The position numbers were made by a program, and so were the translations under genes. The notes under the pieces were generated by a model. It did no database searches. It had not been told where the DNA came from and saw only the letters and a program-made list of their open reading frames with translations. From Fragum whitleyi (taxonomy: Eukaryota; Mollusca; Bivalvia; Cardiida; Cardiidae), in assembly GCA_948146395.1 (NCBI GenBank), contig OX411546.1:21988449-22052448 (forward strand): a stretch of 64,000 nucleotides of DNA, given 5' to 3'. Of the stretch, positions 35,584 through 46,589 are shown one piece after another. Within the stretch, counting starts at the first letter, position 1; every line of letters starts with the position of its first letter.

Positions 35584-36109
35584 CTGTGAATTAATCAATG
35601 TGAACCTACAACAGGTAATTCAGAGGTACAGATAAGAGGGGTAAAGTCAGTTGTAAATCTTTATTTCCAAACAAAACCCTATATTGTAGGTACTCATTTG
35701 AATCACCTCAACAAGACAATTCCAATGAGTACCAACAACATTGTGTATTTATTGAAATACTTTGATCTGTAATAAAAAAAATACCCCCTCTATTAGTAGC
35801 TCTGTAAATGATAAACTAAAAATTTGTAAGATAAAATCCAATGGCAATTTAAATTATTTTGTGCCACAAAGACTGATTTTTGTCTTCACCCACATATCGC
35901 AGTTCTAAATGTTGCATTACCCTTGAAAAGTCAGAATTCAAAATCCCTTATTGATAAGAGCAACATAGTTGCATTTGTTGTGATTTCATTATTTCATTTT
36001 TGTCTGTAAATTAGTGACAATAAATCGTTTATAAGGTATACAGTTAGTAACATTGTAAAATTTGACGAAAACTTTGATCAAAACCAATATCTAAATTGCT
36101 CACTCAGTT
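35584..36109 (-). other. PRORP intron 2, unannotated part
   Basis: AT-rich intron. No repeat family or exon recognised. Confidence 0.4.
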
Positions 36110-37395
36110 CTCCACTCATTCATTCCAAACACTTATTCAAATCATTCAAATATGTTCAAAAATCGTAAACTAGAAAGCCATGAATGGCTTTAGTTGCTCC
36201 ACAGGCTTGAAATTCTTGTAATAGCAAATAAAAGGTTTGACTAGATTTTTAGATATTTTGGGTTCTTTTGATGTTAAAAATGATATTCAAAATTTCCACT
36301 ATATTATATTTAGAGAAATGAAATCCGCCCATAAAAGACATATTTTTCATCCGATCACAATAATATTTGGCTGCATGATAATTGGTCACCCAAGGATCAT
36401 ACCAATAAAGTTTGATTGATATCCATCTGTAATATACTGAGAAAATGATTTTCAAAATTTCCACCATATAACATATAGAGAAATGACCTCCGCCCATAAA
36501 ATCCAGATTTTTCATCCGATCACAATAAATTTTGGTAGACTGATAAAGGGTCACCCAAGGATCATTCATGTAAAATTGAATTGGTACCCATCCATTAGAA
36601 TCTAAGAAAACTCACTTTTTACCATCAAATTCATGGTTTGCATTGGATCAAAATTTCTTGAACAACTTTGAAAGAGGGTCACCTAAGGATCATTCCTGTG
36701 AAGTTTGGTTGAAAATCATCTTGTAGTTTCTGAAGAGAAGATTTTTAAAGAAAAAGTTTACGACCGGACGCACAGACAGACGGATGGACTGACAGATGCA
36801 CGACGGACACAACGCCATGACAATAGCCCCCGTGGCCTTCGGCCAGTGGAGCTAAAAACAAGAGATGTATGCCCCCCATAACAGCAGGGCAATGGCTTAT
36901 TCTTTGTCAATCAACGAAGGGCAATATCTCAAAAAATATTAAAAGTAGAGATATGGTTCTTGTGCACTGCACTTTTCCTCAATATGATCTATCTACCTGT
37001 GAAAATTCATGATCCTAGCTTGCATACTTTTTTAGATATGCTTCCAACAAAAAAATGTTCTACAGACAGACAAACTGACTGACTGATCATCAAGTGCAAA
37101 GCAATATACCTCCTCTTCTTCAAAAGGGGGCATAACAATTCAAAATTGTTCAAAACACTAAATATTTCATTGAAATAAATCATATTATTCGACAACTATT
37201 TTGGCTGGTGTGCATTTCAAAGCGTCTGATTGAATTGGTATGTTGTGACACACTAATTGAAAATATGTAAAACTTTTATAGACAAAATTTGCAATATAGT
37301 ATTATTTCCCTTAAATTTGATTCAAATTTCACTCTACACACTCATTTAAAAATCATTTTATACTCCTTGTCAATTACACAGTGTTATGAACTGTA
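36110..37395. mobile_element. MITE family 'C', copy split by nested repeats
   Basis: The left part (CACTCATTCATTCCAAACAC..ATCGTAAA, to 36172) and the right part (from about 37135, CAATTCAAAATTGTTCAA..TTGGCTGGTGTGCATTTCAA..CACAGTGTTATGAACTG) align with the intact copy at 7265-7650. The middle is an HLE-B element (36173-36858) plus a second repeat (36859-37134) that ends CAAAAGGGGGCATAA. Located mostly in PRORP intron 2. Confidence 0.7.
36173..36858 (-). mobile_element. HLE-B element nested in a family 'C' MITE
   Basis: On the plus strand it starts CTAGAAAGCCATGAATGGCT and ends TTCGGCCAGTGGAGCTAAAAA. It has three 165-bp-class units (GAGAAATGA..TCCGCCCATAAAA). Non-autonomous. On the minus strand the end is hairpin plus CTAG followed by host T. 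Confidence 0.75.
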
Positions 37396-37505
37396 TATGC
37401 CACCCAAAGCATTGGGCCAAGCATTTTTCTTTTTCAACCATTATATTCTAAAGCATAAAATCACAGGGTCCTATAACCCAAGGATTGTATCGGGAGGTCA
37501 CTCAC

Positions 37506-37725
37506 CTGTTTCTTGTCAATATAAAGATTCTCAGCATCTATGCAGATATCAAAGGGGCCGTTGGTCTTTAGAAACCGGTTCAAACTTTCAAAATACAGTG
37601 TACAGATATCTCTTTCAGCATTGAAATATTCCATCTTCTCCACAAAATCATTCAAAGTGTCCTTGAAATCAGACTGTGATACGACATCTTTCTGCAGCTT
37701 TCTTCCACATTGTCCACAAGTAGCC
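37506..37725 (-). CDS. PRORP: PRORP exon 2: CxxC zinc knuckle and first catalytic Asp
   Basis: Minus-strand acceptor TTTCATTCTAG (ends 37726), with one base completing an Arg codon from exon 1; 73 codons; donor AAACAG|GTGAGT. It reads RATCGQCGRKLQ.., LNRFLKTNGPFDICIDAENL.. and DKKQ. C248 and C251 match the zinc ligands C344/C347 of human MRPP3. D308 in CIDAEN matches catalytic D409 of the VIDGLN motif. The Gly after this Asp, usual in the family, is Ala here. Confidence 0.92.
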
Positions 37726-38638
37726 CTAGAATGAAACAACCTTATCCTTTTTATTGCAATGCTGAAAATTGCAAATAGGGCCTGCACAGCTCCACTAGCC
37801 TAAAGATCTCCAGATTCTAAAAGAGATATATATATTCTTAAACTAATTCATACAATCGGTCAATCACCCTTTTAATGACAGTCAAGTTTACAAAATGAAA
37901 AGTACTTCGGGAGAAAATTTCAAGATTTGAATGTGAAAACAAATAGTTTCTTGAATAGTTTCAGAAGGGTCATCCAAGGAACATCCCCTGCAAGTCTCAT
38001 TTAAAGTGGCACACTGACTGTAGTGAAAAAAAGAGAGATTTTAAAGATGTTAAATAAGTCATGACCTCTAAATAAGCCAAAGTTTATGGGCCAATCCAAA
38101 TCTCTCAAATATTTCTAGAGAAAGGTTTCCCAATGTATAAATCCTTATAAGTATGGTAAAGATTTGCTGATTGGTCTAGGAGATGCTTACAGAAAGATTC
38201 TAAGTATATATAGACCTGCAACGGGACAGACACAATAGCTTGCTGGCCTTTAGGCTAGTGGATCCAATGAAAATTACCAAAAGATGTTAATTGAATATCT
38301 ATGAAGAACTGCTACAAAACTGAAGATAAGACGAACACAAACAGATGGCCCACACAAGCCATAAGCTTCCATAAGGCCTACACACAGTGAGAATCAGTAA
38401 AAAAAAGTGTTATTAAGACTTTAAGATAAGATCATTTCACTCACTGTTTGACATCTACTTCTGTATTTGTATATTGTAGTTGACCATCTCTGAAAACAGA
38501 TTTGGATTCTAAATAAAACTTTAAAAATCAATTACTTAGCACAACACATTGTCAGAAAGGACTGTGCAAAATCATATTGAAACCCATCCATACATGTACG
38601 AGTTGTGTACTGGAAGATTTGGAATGATCAGACAGATG

Positions 38639-38746
38639 CTCAAATTGATGGCTCAGATTGAAACCGTTGTAACTGCCTATAATTATGTTTATATACATAT
38701 TACATATAGGCAGTTACAACGGTTTCATGCTGAACCATCAAAATGA
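38639..38746. repeat. Palindromic MITE, GGCTCAG family, copy 3 (PRORP intron 1)
   Basis: Arms CTCAAATTGATGGCTCAG and CTGAACCATCAAAATGAG outside; GAAACCGTTGTAACTGCCTA and TAGGCAGTTACAACGGTTTC inside (essentially perfect). The loop resembles that of 10373-10462 (ATGTTTATAT). Confidence 0.85.
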
Positions 38747-39661
38747 GCAATTCAACACACATGCTCAGAGGGGAAGTAGTGGCAACCATGTCTAGCACAC
38801 TCCATGCATAAAGCATAAACCTATTCAATCATAAAGGTCAGTAATTTCCTGCATTGGTTAGCAGCCAGTATTTGTCTCTACACAAGCTTTTTGTTCTCTA
38901 TATCATAACATTTCCCTTAAAATTTTTGTCTTAATTCCTCAATATCATAATATTTCCCATAGAATTTTTTACTTAATTCCTTAGTTATTGACAAAAACCT
39001 CATCAATTTCAGCTATTAGCACCCTTTTCAACATTATTGCATTGCATATGAATCACAAAAGCTTGTGCACCTACATGTGTTTTTCTGTCTTTTCTCACAA
39101 CAGTACAACCACAACGATTCAACCTAACATCAGCTGCTCATCCCACTTAGGTATTCTACTTATCATTATTATGCCCATTGGCAGGCTTGTGCTAGCCCTA
39201 AACTAATTTCAAGGGCTCAAAATATCTGATAAAGTCAAAACAATCAATGAGTCGACATAATTAAATATCTTTTGGGTTTGCATAGGAATTTCTTCATTTA
39301 TCTCCTTCATATCTTTTAAGAGATACACACACACACATGAATCTCTTATAAAGATATGAAGGAGCCAATTAATTCTAATAGTTTTAAAATTTGAAGCAGT
39401 TTCGAGAAGCAATACTGAAATTTTAAAGGGTCAAAATGACCCCTCCTGAAAGGGATCAAATTTAGGGGTCAAAATAAGATATTTTCAAATATTTGAGGAT
39501 CAAAATCCTGGTTTAAGGGTCAAACATCATACAGCCTTTGATTTCACAAAGAAAATACAATACTATAAAAATATTCACTCAAAATGGTACTACACTGTCT
39601 TGCAATTATTTTCATTACAAACCAAAGAGTTTTTGATTTTATTCTAGAGAAAATATTTTGA
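38747..39661 (-). other. PRORP intron 1, minor repeats
   Basis: Contains a weak SINE-body remnant around 39100-39180 (CAGTACAACCACAACGATTC, CAGCTGCTCATCCCACTTAG) and a palindromic segment at about 39290-39370 (AGGAATTTCTTCATTTATCT, AAAGATATGAAGGAGCCAAT). No exon seen. Confidence 0.4.
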
Positions 39662-40596
39662 AACAAGAGTGCCATTGTCACAAAATACGCCGCCACTTTG
39701 CTGCTGTTTCACGGAAATAATTGTAGACACTACTTATTTTGACAGAACCAAATTCAAAATGACCAAGTTTCATTTAAATCAAGACAAAAAGTAAGGAGGA
39801 GTTGCCTTCACAAGGCTGCAATTTCAATAAGCCCAAGACACTTAGTTTTAAGGGGGCATTTTCAGGGAAATATATGAGCCATAAAATCCTTGATCCACAT
39901 ACATCTACAAATTATGGTGATGACATTGACCAAGTTTCATTTAAATAAAGACAAAAAGTAAGGAGGAGTTGCGTTCAAAAGGCTGCAATTTCAATAAGCC
40001 CTAGACACTAAGTTTTAAGGGGGCATAATTTACGGTAAAATTAATGAACCATAAAAATCTTACTTCATGCTCATCTACCAATTTCGGTTATAACATCCAC
40101 CAAGTTTCATTTAGATCCAGCCAGAAACTTAGGAAGAGTTGCATTCACAAGGCTGTAATTTCAATAAGCCCCAGAGACTAAATTTTAAGGGGGCATAACT
40201 GAGGCAATAAGCCCCAGAGACTAAGCTTGTAAGGGGCATAACTCAGGCAAAAATCAACGAACCACAAAATCCTTCCTTCATGCACATCTACCAATTGAGG
40301 TGATAACATTGACCAAGTTTCAAGAAGATCCAGCCAGAAACTTAGGAGGAGTTGCGTTGACAAGAAAAGTGGACCCAGAGACTAAGTTTTTAAGGGGCAT
40401 AACTCAGGCAAAAATCAACGAACCATAAAATCCTTCCTTCATGCACATCTACCAATTAAGGTGATAACATTGACCAAGTTTCAAGAAGATCCAGCAAGAA
40501 ACTTAGGAGGAGTTACGTTGACAAGAAAGTGGACAGACGTACGGACGGACGGATGGATGCCGCCAATATACGTCTGCCTCCAGCGGCGTATAAAAA
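39662..40596. mobile_element. HLE-A element, apparently complete, in PRORP intron 1
   Basis: Starts AACAAGAGTGCCATTGTCAC and ends CTCCAGCGGCGTATAAAAAG. Five tandem units marked by GACCAAGTTTCA at 39761, 39928, 40098, 40311 and 40472 (spacings 167, 170, 213, 161). Each carries AAGGAGGAGTTGC and TTAAGGGGGCATAA. No coding capacity. Confidence 0.8.
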
Positions 40597-40756
40597 GAAT
40601 AGATCGAAGGTAACAAGTAAATATGCTACATACAATATCTCCTTTTCCCATGAAATTTCCTACCCCATTTGATGGATTCTTTTCAATTATGTCAATTATA
40701 TCTATTTAAGTTAGTCATAAATTTCCTGAAGGGAGAAAGAGTTGAAAGTATGTTAC

Positions 40757-41490
40757 CTGTGACATAAATCCTTGACCAAGCTGGCTTCCTTCTCAGACAG
40801 TATATAATGTTCATTTAACATCAGTTCCAAAAACATGTCCAGTTCAATCACTTCACTTTTCAATAACTCACATAACAGTCTTCCAACTTGTCTATCAATT
40901 AAATTGTAACGAAATTTGAAACGCATTTGATAGTAGAACACAAAGGCAGAATTGTGTAAAGCTTCAGTTAAAGAGTCAGTAATCATTTTGCATATTATGA
41001 TGTTTTCTCTTTCAGACAAGCATTCAAATGTTGATGATAAATTTAATAACATTTCATACGCAAGACTCCAGTCTTTTTGTTTGAGAGCAGCCTTATGAAT
41101 TATCCTGCATTTTATCAAATTTCTTTTAGCCAAGCTATCTCCATATAACAGTTCAATATCTGATTTCACCAATTCTTTAAGTAATTTTGCATCTTCTCTG
41201 CTGATGGTTCTGGATGCAAGTAAACTTTCTATAAAACCTGTTGCAGCTGTTTGTTTTTTTCTTTTCATTGTTTCATAGTAAGTGGAGAGTAGAGCTCCAT
41301 TTGTTGCGTAATTATTTCTTCTGCTTTTCCCAGATACTTGACACAATTTGATTCTCCTACTTGTTGTAGAGTATTTGGAGATAAAAGAATTCAAAGATTG
41401 TAGAGTGTACAAAGAACTTAAAGTTGATGTTCTTTGTTGCTTCAGACCACGTTGTAATAGAAATTTCATCCATCTGAGTTGTTTGGTCAT
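40757..41490 (-). CDS. PRORP: PRORP exon 1: mitochondrial presequence and helical repeat region
   Basis: Protein-only RNase P 3, the nuclease that cleaves the 5' leader of mitochondrial pre-tRNAs. The ATG at 41490 is preferred because the first 50 residues are rich in Arg, Lys, Ser, Thr and Leu and almost lack acids, as expected for a mitochondrial targeting sequence; the next Met is residue 8. Residues about 90-245 are Lys/Leu-rich helices (for example RIIHKAALKQKDWSLAYEML, then ..FYYQMRFKF), consistent with the diverged pentatricopeptide repeats of this family. The donor CACAG|GTAACA leaves two bases that exon 2 completes (Arg245). All five exons give 474 residues, shorter than human MRPP3 (583), mainly in the N-terminal half, so an unrecognised extra 5' exon cannot be excluded. 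A large inverted repeat lies 26 bp upstream of the ATG. Confidence 0.88.
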
Positions 41491-41515
41491 TCTTCCATAA
41501 CCTGTTGATATAGAG

Positions 41516-41657
41516 GATAATCGTTTGTTTCAGTGTAAGATCAATTTTTATTTCATTGAGTGAACAACAAAAGCTAAATTTTCGCAATGAAAATATAGCT
41601 TTTGTTGTTCATGAAATGAAATAGAAATCAATCTTACGCGAAAAACAAACGATTATT
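41516..41657. repeat. Inverted repeat at the PRORP 5' end
   Basis: Arms of about 67 bp (41516-41582 and 41590-41657) with a 7-base loop and roughly 85% match: GATAATCGTTTGTTT..GTAAGAT..TATTTCATT..GAACAACAAAAGCT facing its complement. It begins 26 bp upstream of the PRORP start codon, so it is in the 5' UTR or core promoter. Confidence 0.85.
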
Positions 41658-41834
41658 CTACTTCTTTATTGCAAAAATGAGACATAATGTGAAATTTCTA
41701 GGACAAATTTTCGTAAAGCGTGTCATTTTGCATGTGATTGCTATGCAACGTTCATTGTGACGTCACTAATTTCGCCCCGCATAGATGTCATCAGATAGGG
41801 TGAAATGCACAAAAGCAGGGTATAAGTTTTTGAT

Positions 41835-41866
41835 AATTTCACTGCTTTTGCAGTGAGATTATCAAG
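41835..41866. repeat. Short hairpin GATAAT.TCACTGC / GCAGTGA.ATTATC
   Basis: 14-base arms with one mismatch around TTTT. About 345 bp upstream of the PRORP ATG. Function unknown. Confidence 0.6.
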
Positions 41867-41920
41867 TGATAATCTACCGTTATTTCTCGATAAACCACCG
41901 AAAAGCATTAAAGAAAATAT

Positions 41921-43250
41921 GTACTTAGTGTTTTGTATAAGAAAAAATATTTAACGAGGTTGGGAGAATTGGTCATTGTCGAGGCTCTTCCAAGACAATT
42001 ATCAATTCTCACAACCGAGTTAGATATTTTTTCATACAATATATTAAGTATGTATTATATTTATCTTATAACCTCTATTTGTCTTGTTTTTTCCTCGATG
42101 TTTCTCACTGAAATGCAAGTTTCTAAAAACTAGAAAGCCATGAATGGCTTGTGTCGCTCCACAGGCTTGAAATTCTTGTAAAAGCAAATAAAAGTTTTGA
42201 CTAGATTTTCAGATATTTTGGGTTCTACTGATGTTGAAATTGATTTTAAAAGTATAACTTTATAACATATAGAGAAATGACCTCCACCCATAAAGGACAT
42301 ATTTTTCATCCAATCAAAATAATTTTTGGCTGCATGATGATGGGTCACCCAAAGATCATACCAAAAATGTTTGTTTGAAATCCATCAATTACATTCTGAG
42401 AAAATGATTTTCAAAGTTTCCACTATATAACATTTTGAGAAATGACCTCCGCCCATAAAATATATATTTTTCATGCCATCACAATAATTTTTTGTAGACT
42501 GATAAAGGGTCACTCAGGAAATATTTCAGTGAAATTTGGTTGATATCCATCAAATACATTATGAGAAAATGATTTTCAAAGTTTCCACTATATGACATAT
42601 AGAGAAATGACCTCCGCCTATAAAATACATATTTTTCATCTGATCTCAATCATTTTTGGAAGACTGATTAAGGGTCACTCAAGGATCATTCAAGTAAAAT
42701 TTAGTTGATATCCATCACTAAGATTTTGAGAAAATGATTTTGAAAGTTTCCACTATATAACATATAGAGAAATGACCTCCGCCCATAAAATGCATATTTT
42801 TCATCCAATCAAAATATTTTTTTGTAGACTGATAAAGGGTCACCCAAGGATCATTCTTGTAAAATTTGATTGGTATCCATCAATTAGAATCTGAGAAAAC
42901 TCACGTTTTACCATATTTGGAAATTAGCCACGCCCATAAAATCCATGTTTTTCATTGGATCAAAATTTCTTGAACAACTTTGAAAGAGGGTCACCCAAGG
43001 ATCATTCATGTGAAGTTTGGTTGAAATTCACCAAGTAGTTTCTGAGGAGAAGATTTTTAAAGAAAAAGTTTACGACCGGACGCACGGACGGACGCACGAC
43101 GGACACAACGCCATGACAATAGCCCCAGTGGCTTTCAGCCAGTGGAGCTAATAACCGCATCATATCATTGTTCTAAAAATAACTGTGATATCATAAAAAA
43201 TATCATACAGGATGTTATCACAAGGAGTTTTGTATAGTTATAAGATAAAA
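41921..43250. mobile_element. Composite palindromic MITE, copy 3, split by an HLE-B insertion
   Basis: The left part (GTACTTAGTGTTTTGTATAA..ATGCAAGTTTCTAAAAA, to 42129) and the right part (TAACCGCATCATATCATTGT..GTATAGTTATAAGA, from 43152) join into the same order as the intact copy 15112-15390. Confidence 0.85.
42130..43151 (-). mobile_element. HLE-B element, full length (1,022 bp), nested in a MITE
   Basis: On the plus strand it starts CTAGAAAGCCATGAATGGCT and ends CAGCCAGTGGAGCTAA. It contains four 165-bp units (GAGAAATGACCTCC at 42272, 42437, 42602 and 42767) and then the CGCACGGACGGACGCACGAC segment. On the minus strand the end is hairpin AAGCCATTCATGGCTT plus TCTAG, inserted between A and T of the host MITE with no target duplication: Helitron-like. 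No Rep or helicase gene, so non-autonomous. Confidence 0.85.
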
Positions 43251-43267
43251 TAAATAAGTAACATGTT

Positions 43268-43478
43268 ATTAAACCCTTATCATATTGATTGATTGATTGA
43301 TTGGAGTTTAACGCCGCTTTCAACATTATTTCAGTTATATCGCAGCGGCTGGAGCACCTAACAATGGATTCCTGGTATTTCTATCACCAGTACAACCACT
43401 ACATTCTTTCCTAGCCTCCAGCCGCTATCTCACATAGGTCTACGATTATCAACCCATTGGTGAGAGACAAATAGTTGG
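43268..43478 (-). mobile_element. SINE copy with (TTGA)n tail, minus strand
   Basis: Tail TTGATTGATTGATTGG, then TTTAACGCCGCTTTCAACAT, the body blocks and CATAGGTCTACGATTATCAA. The head is truncated after GGTGAGAGACAAATAG. Confidence 0.8.
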
Positions 43479-44420
43479 AAAGAACCTTATCATATTGAAT
43501 GTAGAACCTTAGCAAAATTGCAGTAAAATCAAAGTACTGAACGCACTACTGACCTAGAGTATCCGGCAATATTTCTTATGATTTTCAATATTGTAAACAA
43601 CTCTTCCCTTGAAAGGGAATAAACTGGTGATGAAGACTAAGATCAGAACTGCACATAGGTGCAGACTGATCTTTGACTATACAACCTTTTTAAACAGGAA
43701 TATTCTAGGTTCAGCATGACAACTGTTATATTTTTAACCCTTGTCTTCCTGAGAGATTTTGAATAAAAGTGCTGTCAGCTGAAGGCACTGGATGCCCTTA
43801 TTGTGATGCATTTTATATTTGGGAAATATATATATTAACTAGTTTCAAAAGGAAAATCAGGTGATATAGACCAAGATCAGAATGCACAATTTTCTAATGA
43901 AGGCTACCAAATGATCACACCATGCTTATATAATTTGATTGAAATCCATGAATTAGTTTCTGAGTCCTGATAGTATTATTTAAGAATAGGTTAACGGAAG
44001 GATACATAGTAGCATTGATAGACCCACTATAGACACCCACCGAAGATAAGACAGTAAAATATACCTGCTTGCCTTTCAGCCAGTTGAGCTAAAAATCCCT
44101 TATCCCTCTCAGTTTTGTAAGACCTTATGTTGTGGATACGCATTGGAATCTGGGAAGCGCATTGATGAGACAAACAAGTTTCTGCAAGTCGTTTTGGGGC
44201 TACCTTAATCCAGCAAAAACAGATAGCTTATTCAATTTGGTGTATTGACTTTTGGTAGTCCATCAGCAATCAATGACTGATTTGATAATTTCAATAACCT
44301 ATTAGTACGAAACCCTGTTCAGTAGCAAAATCTTACGACAATCTGAACTGTTATGAATTTCTTCTTATATGCAACTAAAATTATTTAACAAATTGCAACG
44401 AAAGGATATAAATATTATAA
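43479..44420. other. Intergenic with an HLE-B-like end
   Basis: A diverged HLE-type end lies at about 43900-44095 (GAAATCCATGAATTAGTTTC..CCTTTCAGCCAGTTGAGCTAAAAA). Otherwise no feature. Confidence 0.45.
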
Positions 44421-45200
44421 CAAGAGGCCCAGGAGGGCCATAGGACTGTATCTTACTGACAATTTTTGCTCAACACAGTCTATGACCAGTGAGCTTAAAT
44501 TGCTTTAGAAAGTTATAAGCTAAGATCTAGTTTATTTGTAAGGAGATTATACTTACATGTCCAATTGAAATTTTTTGGCACATCAAAAAAACCAAGATAA
44601 CATTGAAAGGGTAATATGATAATTAAATGTTATTGATTCTGTAAAAGTTAAATGTAAATTCTAAACAGCAGCTTCAGAAAAGAAGCTTATTACAATTCAT
44701 CATATGGCATCATTTTTCAGTGATGTCAAGCCCATAGAGCCCATATCATCATCCGTATAAGAATTTGAAGAACAAATCTAAAAGTGCATGTTCTATGCAT
44801 CATTCCAGTGAAGTTTGATTGAATTCTGATGAGTAGTTTCAGAGAAGATTTCACATTTCATCACTTTGGCCATTTTTCAATTACCTGACAGCATCTAGAG
44901 CCATCAATGTCATCAGCCCGATCAGAATTTTACAAACAAATCTGAAAGAGCTTGTTCTAAGCATCATTCCTGTGAAGTTTGGTAGAATTCTGAACAGCAG
45001 CTTCAAAGGAGATTTTGTTTAATATTTCATCATATGGGACCAGTTTTCAGTGAAGCCACGGCCTGTAGACTAAGATCCCTTGTCATAAACCCATTCAAAA
45101 TTTAAGAATAAATCTGAAAGAGCTTGTTCTAAGCATCGTGCCTGTGAAGTTTGGTTATATTCTGAACAGTAGTTTCACCTACCTACCATCCTGTTGACTT
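44421..45200. repeat. HLE-C-like repeat with 163-172 bp units
   Basis: Starts AACAAGAGGCCCAGGAGGGCC (hairpin). Units marked by GCATCATTCC-type motifs at 44798, 44961 and 45133 with GTGAAGTTTGGT.GAATTCTG. Non-coding. Confidence 0.65.
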
Positions 45201-46589
45201 CTGGGGACCTTTTTAACCCTGATGGGTTGTTATCCCCTTCTTATGCTTGTTATCACTTCTCCGGTTCCAGTCTAGCTAATACACATAAGACAGGTCGAAA
45301 CACTTATTTGAACAAAATTTGTGTAATTTATTTTTGAAACGGTGCACCTTCTTTGACAATATATCCCCGCCCATGGTGTTTTCGGCACATCCAGTTTCCA
45401 GAGGCCCTGGAAAACATGCTGTTTTCATTTTCAAATGACGTCATTACAGATCGAGCGCATGCATTTTGATTTGTACAGGGTAGACAATTAGTGGTGCAGT
45501 AAACTAACAAAATATTGAATAAAAAACTCATAATTTTCACAAAAATATGAATTGATATGCAAATGTACCTGTTTTTTACTAAAGTCTAAATTTCAGCCCA
45601 ATTGCACACATATTTTTTGCTAGAGAAACAATATTTCAGACTCCTTAGACTTAGTAAGTTCTTTACTGTAGAAGTAGGTCATTGCATAGTCACACCACCT
45701 ATGTTTTTCTGTTAGGAAGTTATACTATTCAAAAAAAAAAAAAAAAAAAAAAAAATAGCTCTGAAAGTAGTGCGACCTTTTCATGCTTCACTTTCAACCA
45801 GATTAGAGGACAATAAAATGTTTAATAATCTAGTAATTCTTTGATTTGGAAGAGATTTTAACAGATGCATAACAGAATGCTTGATATGTTTGATAATATA
45901 GGGATCTGTCTGATTTTTGCCTTGTCTGTAAATGACTGTAATCATCTTCCAGATTCTGTTCAAAAGTAAGGGTCTTGAGAAGAGATGAAAGCTTCCTTTT
46001 CTATATAATGGAGCTTTAACATACTAAATTAGAAGTTATTTTATGGTTTTAAGATGTAAAATCAATTAAAACTGTTTCAAAAAATGTTGAAAAATATTTG
46101 ACATGACAATCCACCATTATTATTTTCTTTTTCTTTTTCTTATAATTTTAGGTTTAAGGGTAACTATAATAAATTTTGCATATTTTTTTTTTAAAAAAAT
46201 AAAAAAAACTTTATTAACATAACTTATTTTGAGTACTTCAACTCATTCAAAAAAAAAAAAGATACAACAAAGTATTTCAAATTTATATGATAATTTTCGG
46301 GGAATGAATTGACCGAGAAAAAATCGATTGGGGAATGAGTTGACCAATTTTGGGGAACAAGTTGACCAAAAACGCCACAAATTGACTGAGGAATGAGTTG
46401 ACTGAGGAACAAGTTGACTGGCACCCCCCTTTCAGAGAGGATTTTTAAAAGAAAAATAAGTTTAGAGACCTCCATTTTAAATGGTTTCTGCAGTAAAATG
46501 CTTTTTCCTTAATCATGAAAAAAATAAATTCTTATTCATATTGATTGATAAATTTTGATCTAGTCCTTAACCCGCCAGAAACTAGATGT
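45201..46589. other. Intergenic, simple repeats only
   Basis: A poly-A run of about 26 bases at 45730-45755, a short set of GGGGAATGAGTTGACC-type repeats at about 46298-46425, and an A/T-rich stretch at 46110-46265. No gene recognised. Confidence 0.5.

Noticed and set aside
35321..35635. Plus-strand 104-codon ORF
   Set aside because: It lies antisense to PRORP exon 3, which is supported by phase-matched splice sites and family similarity.
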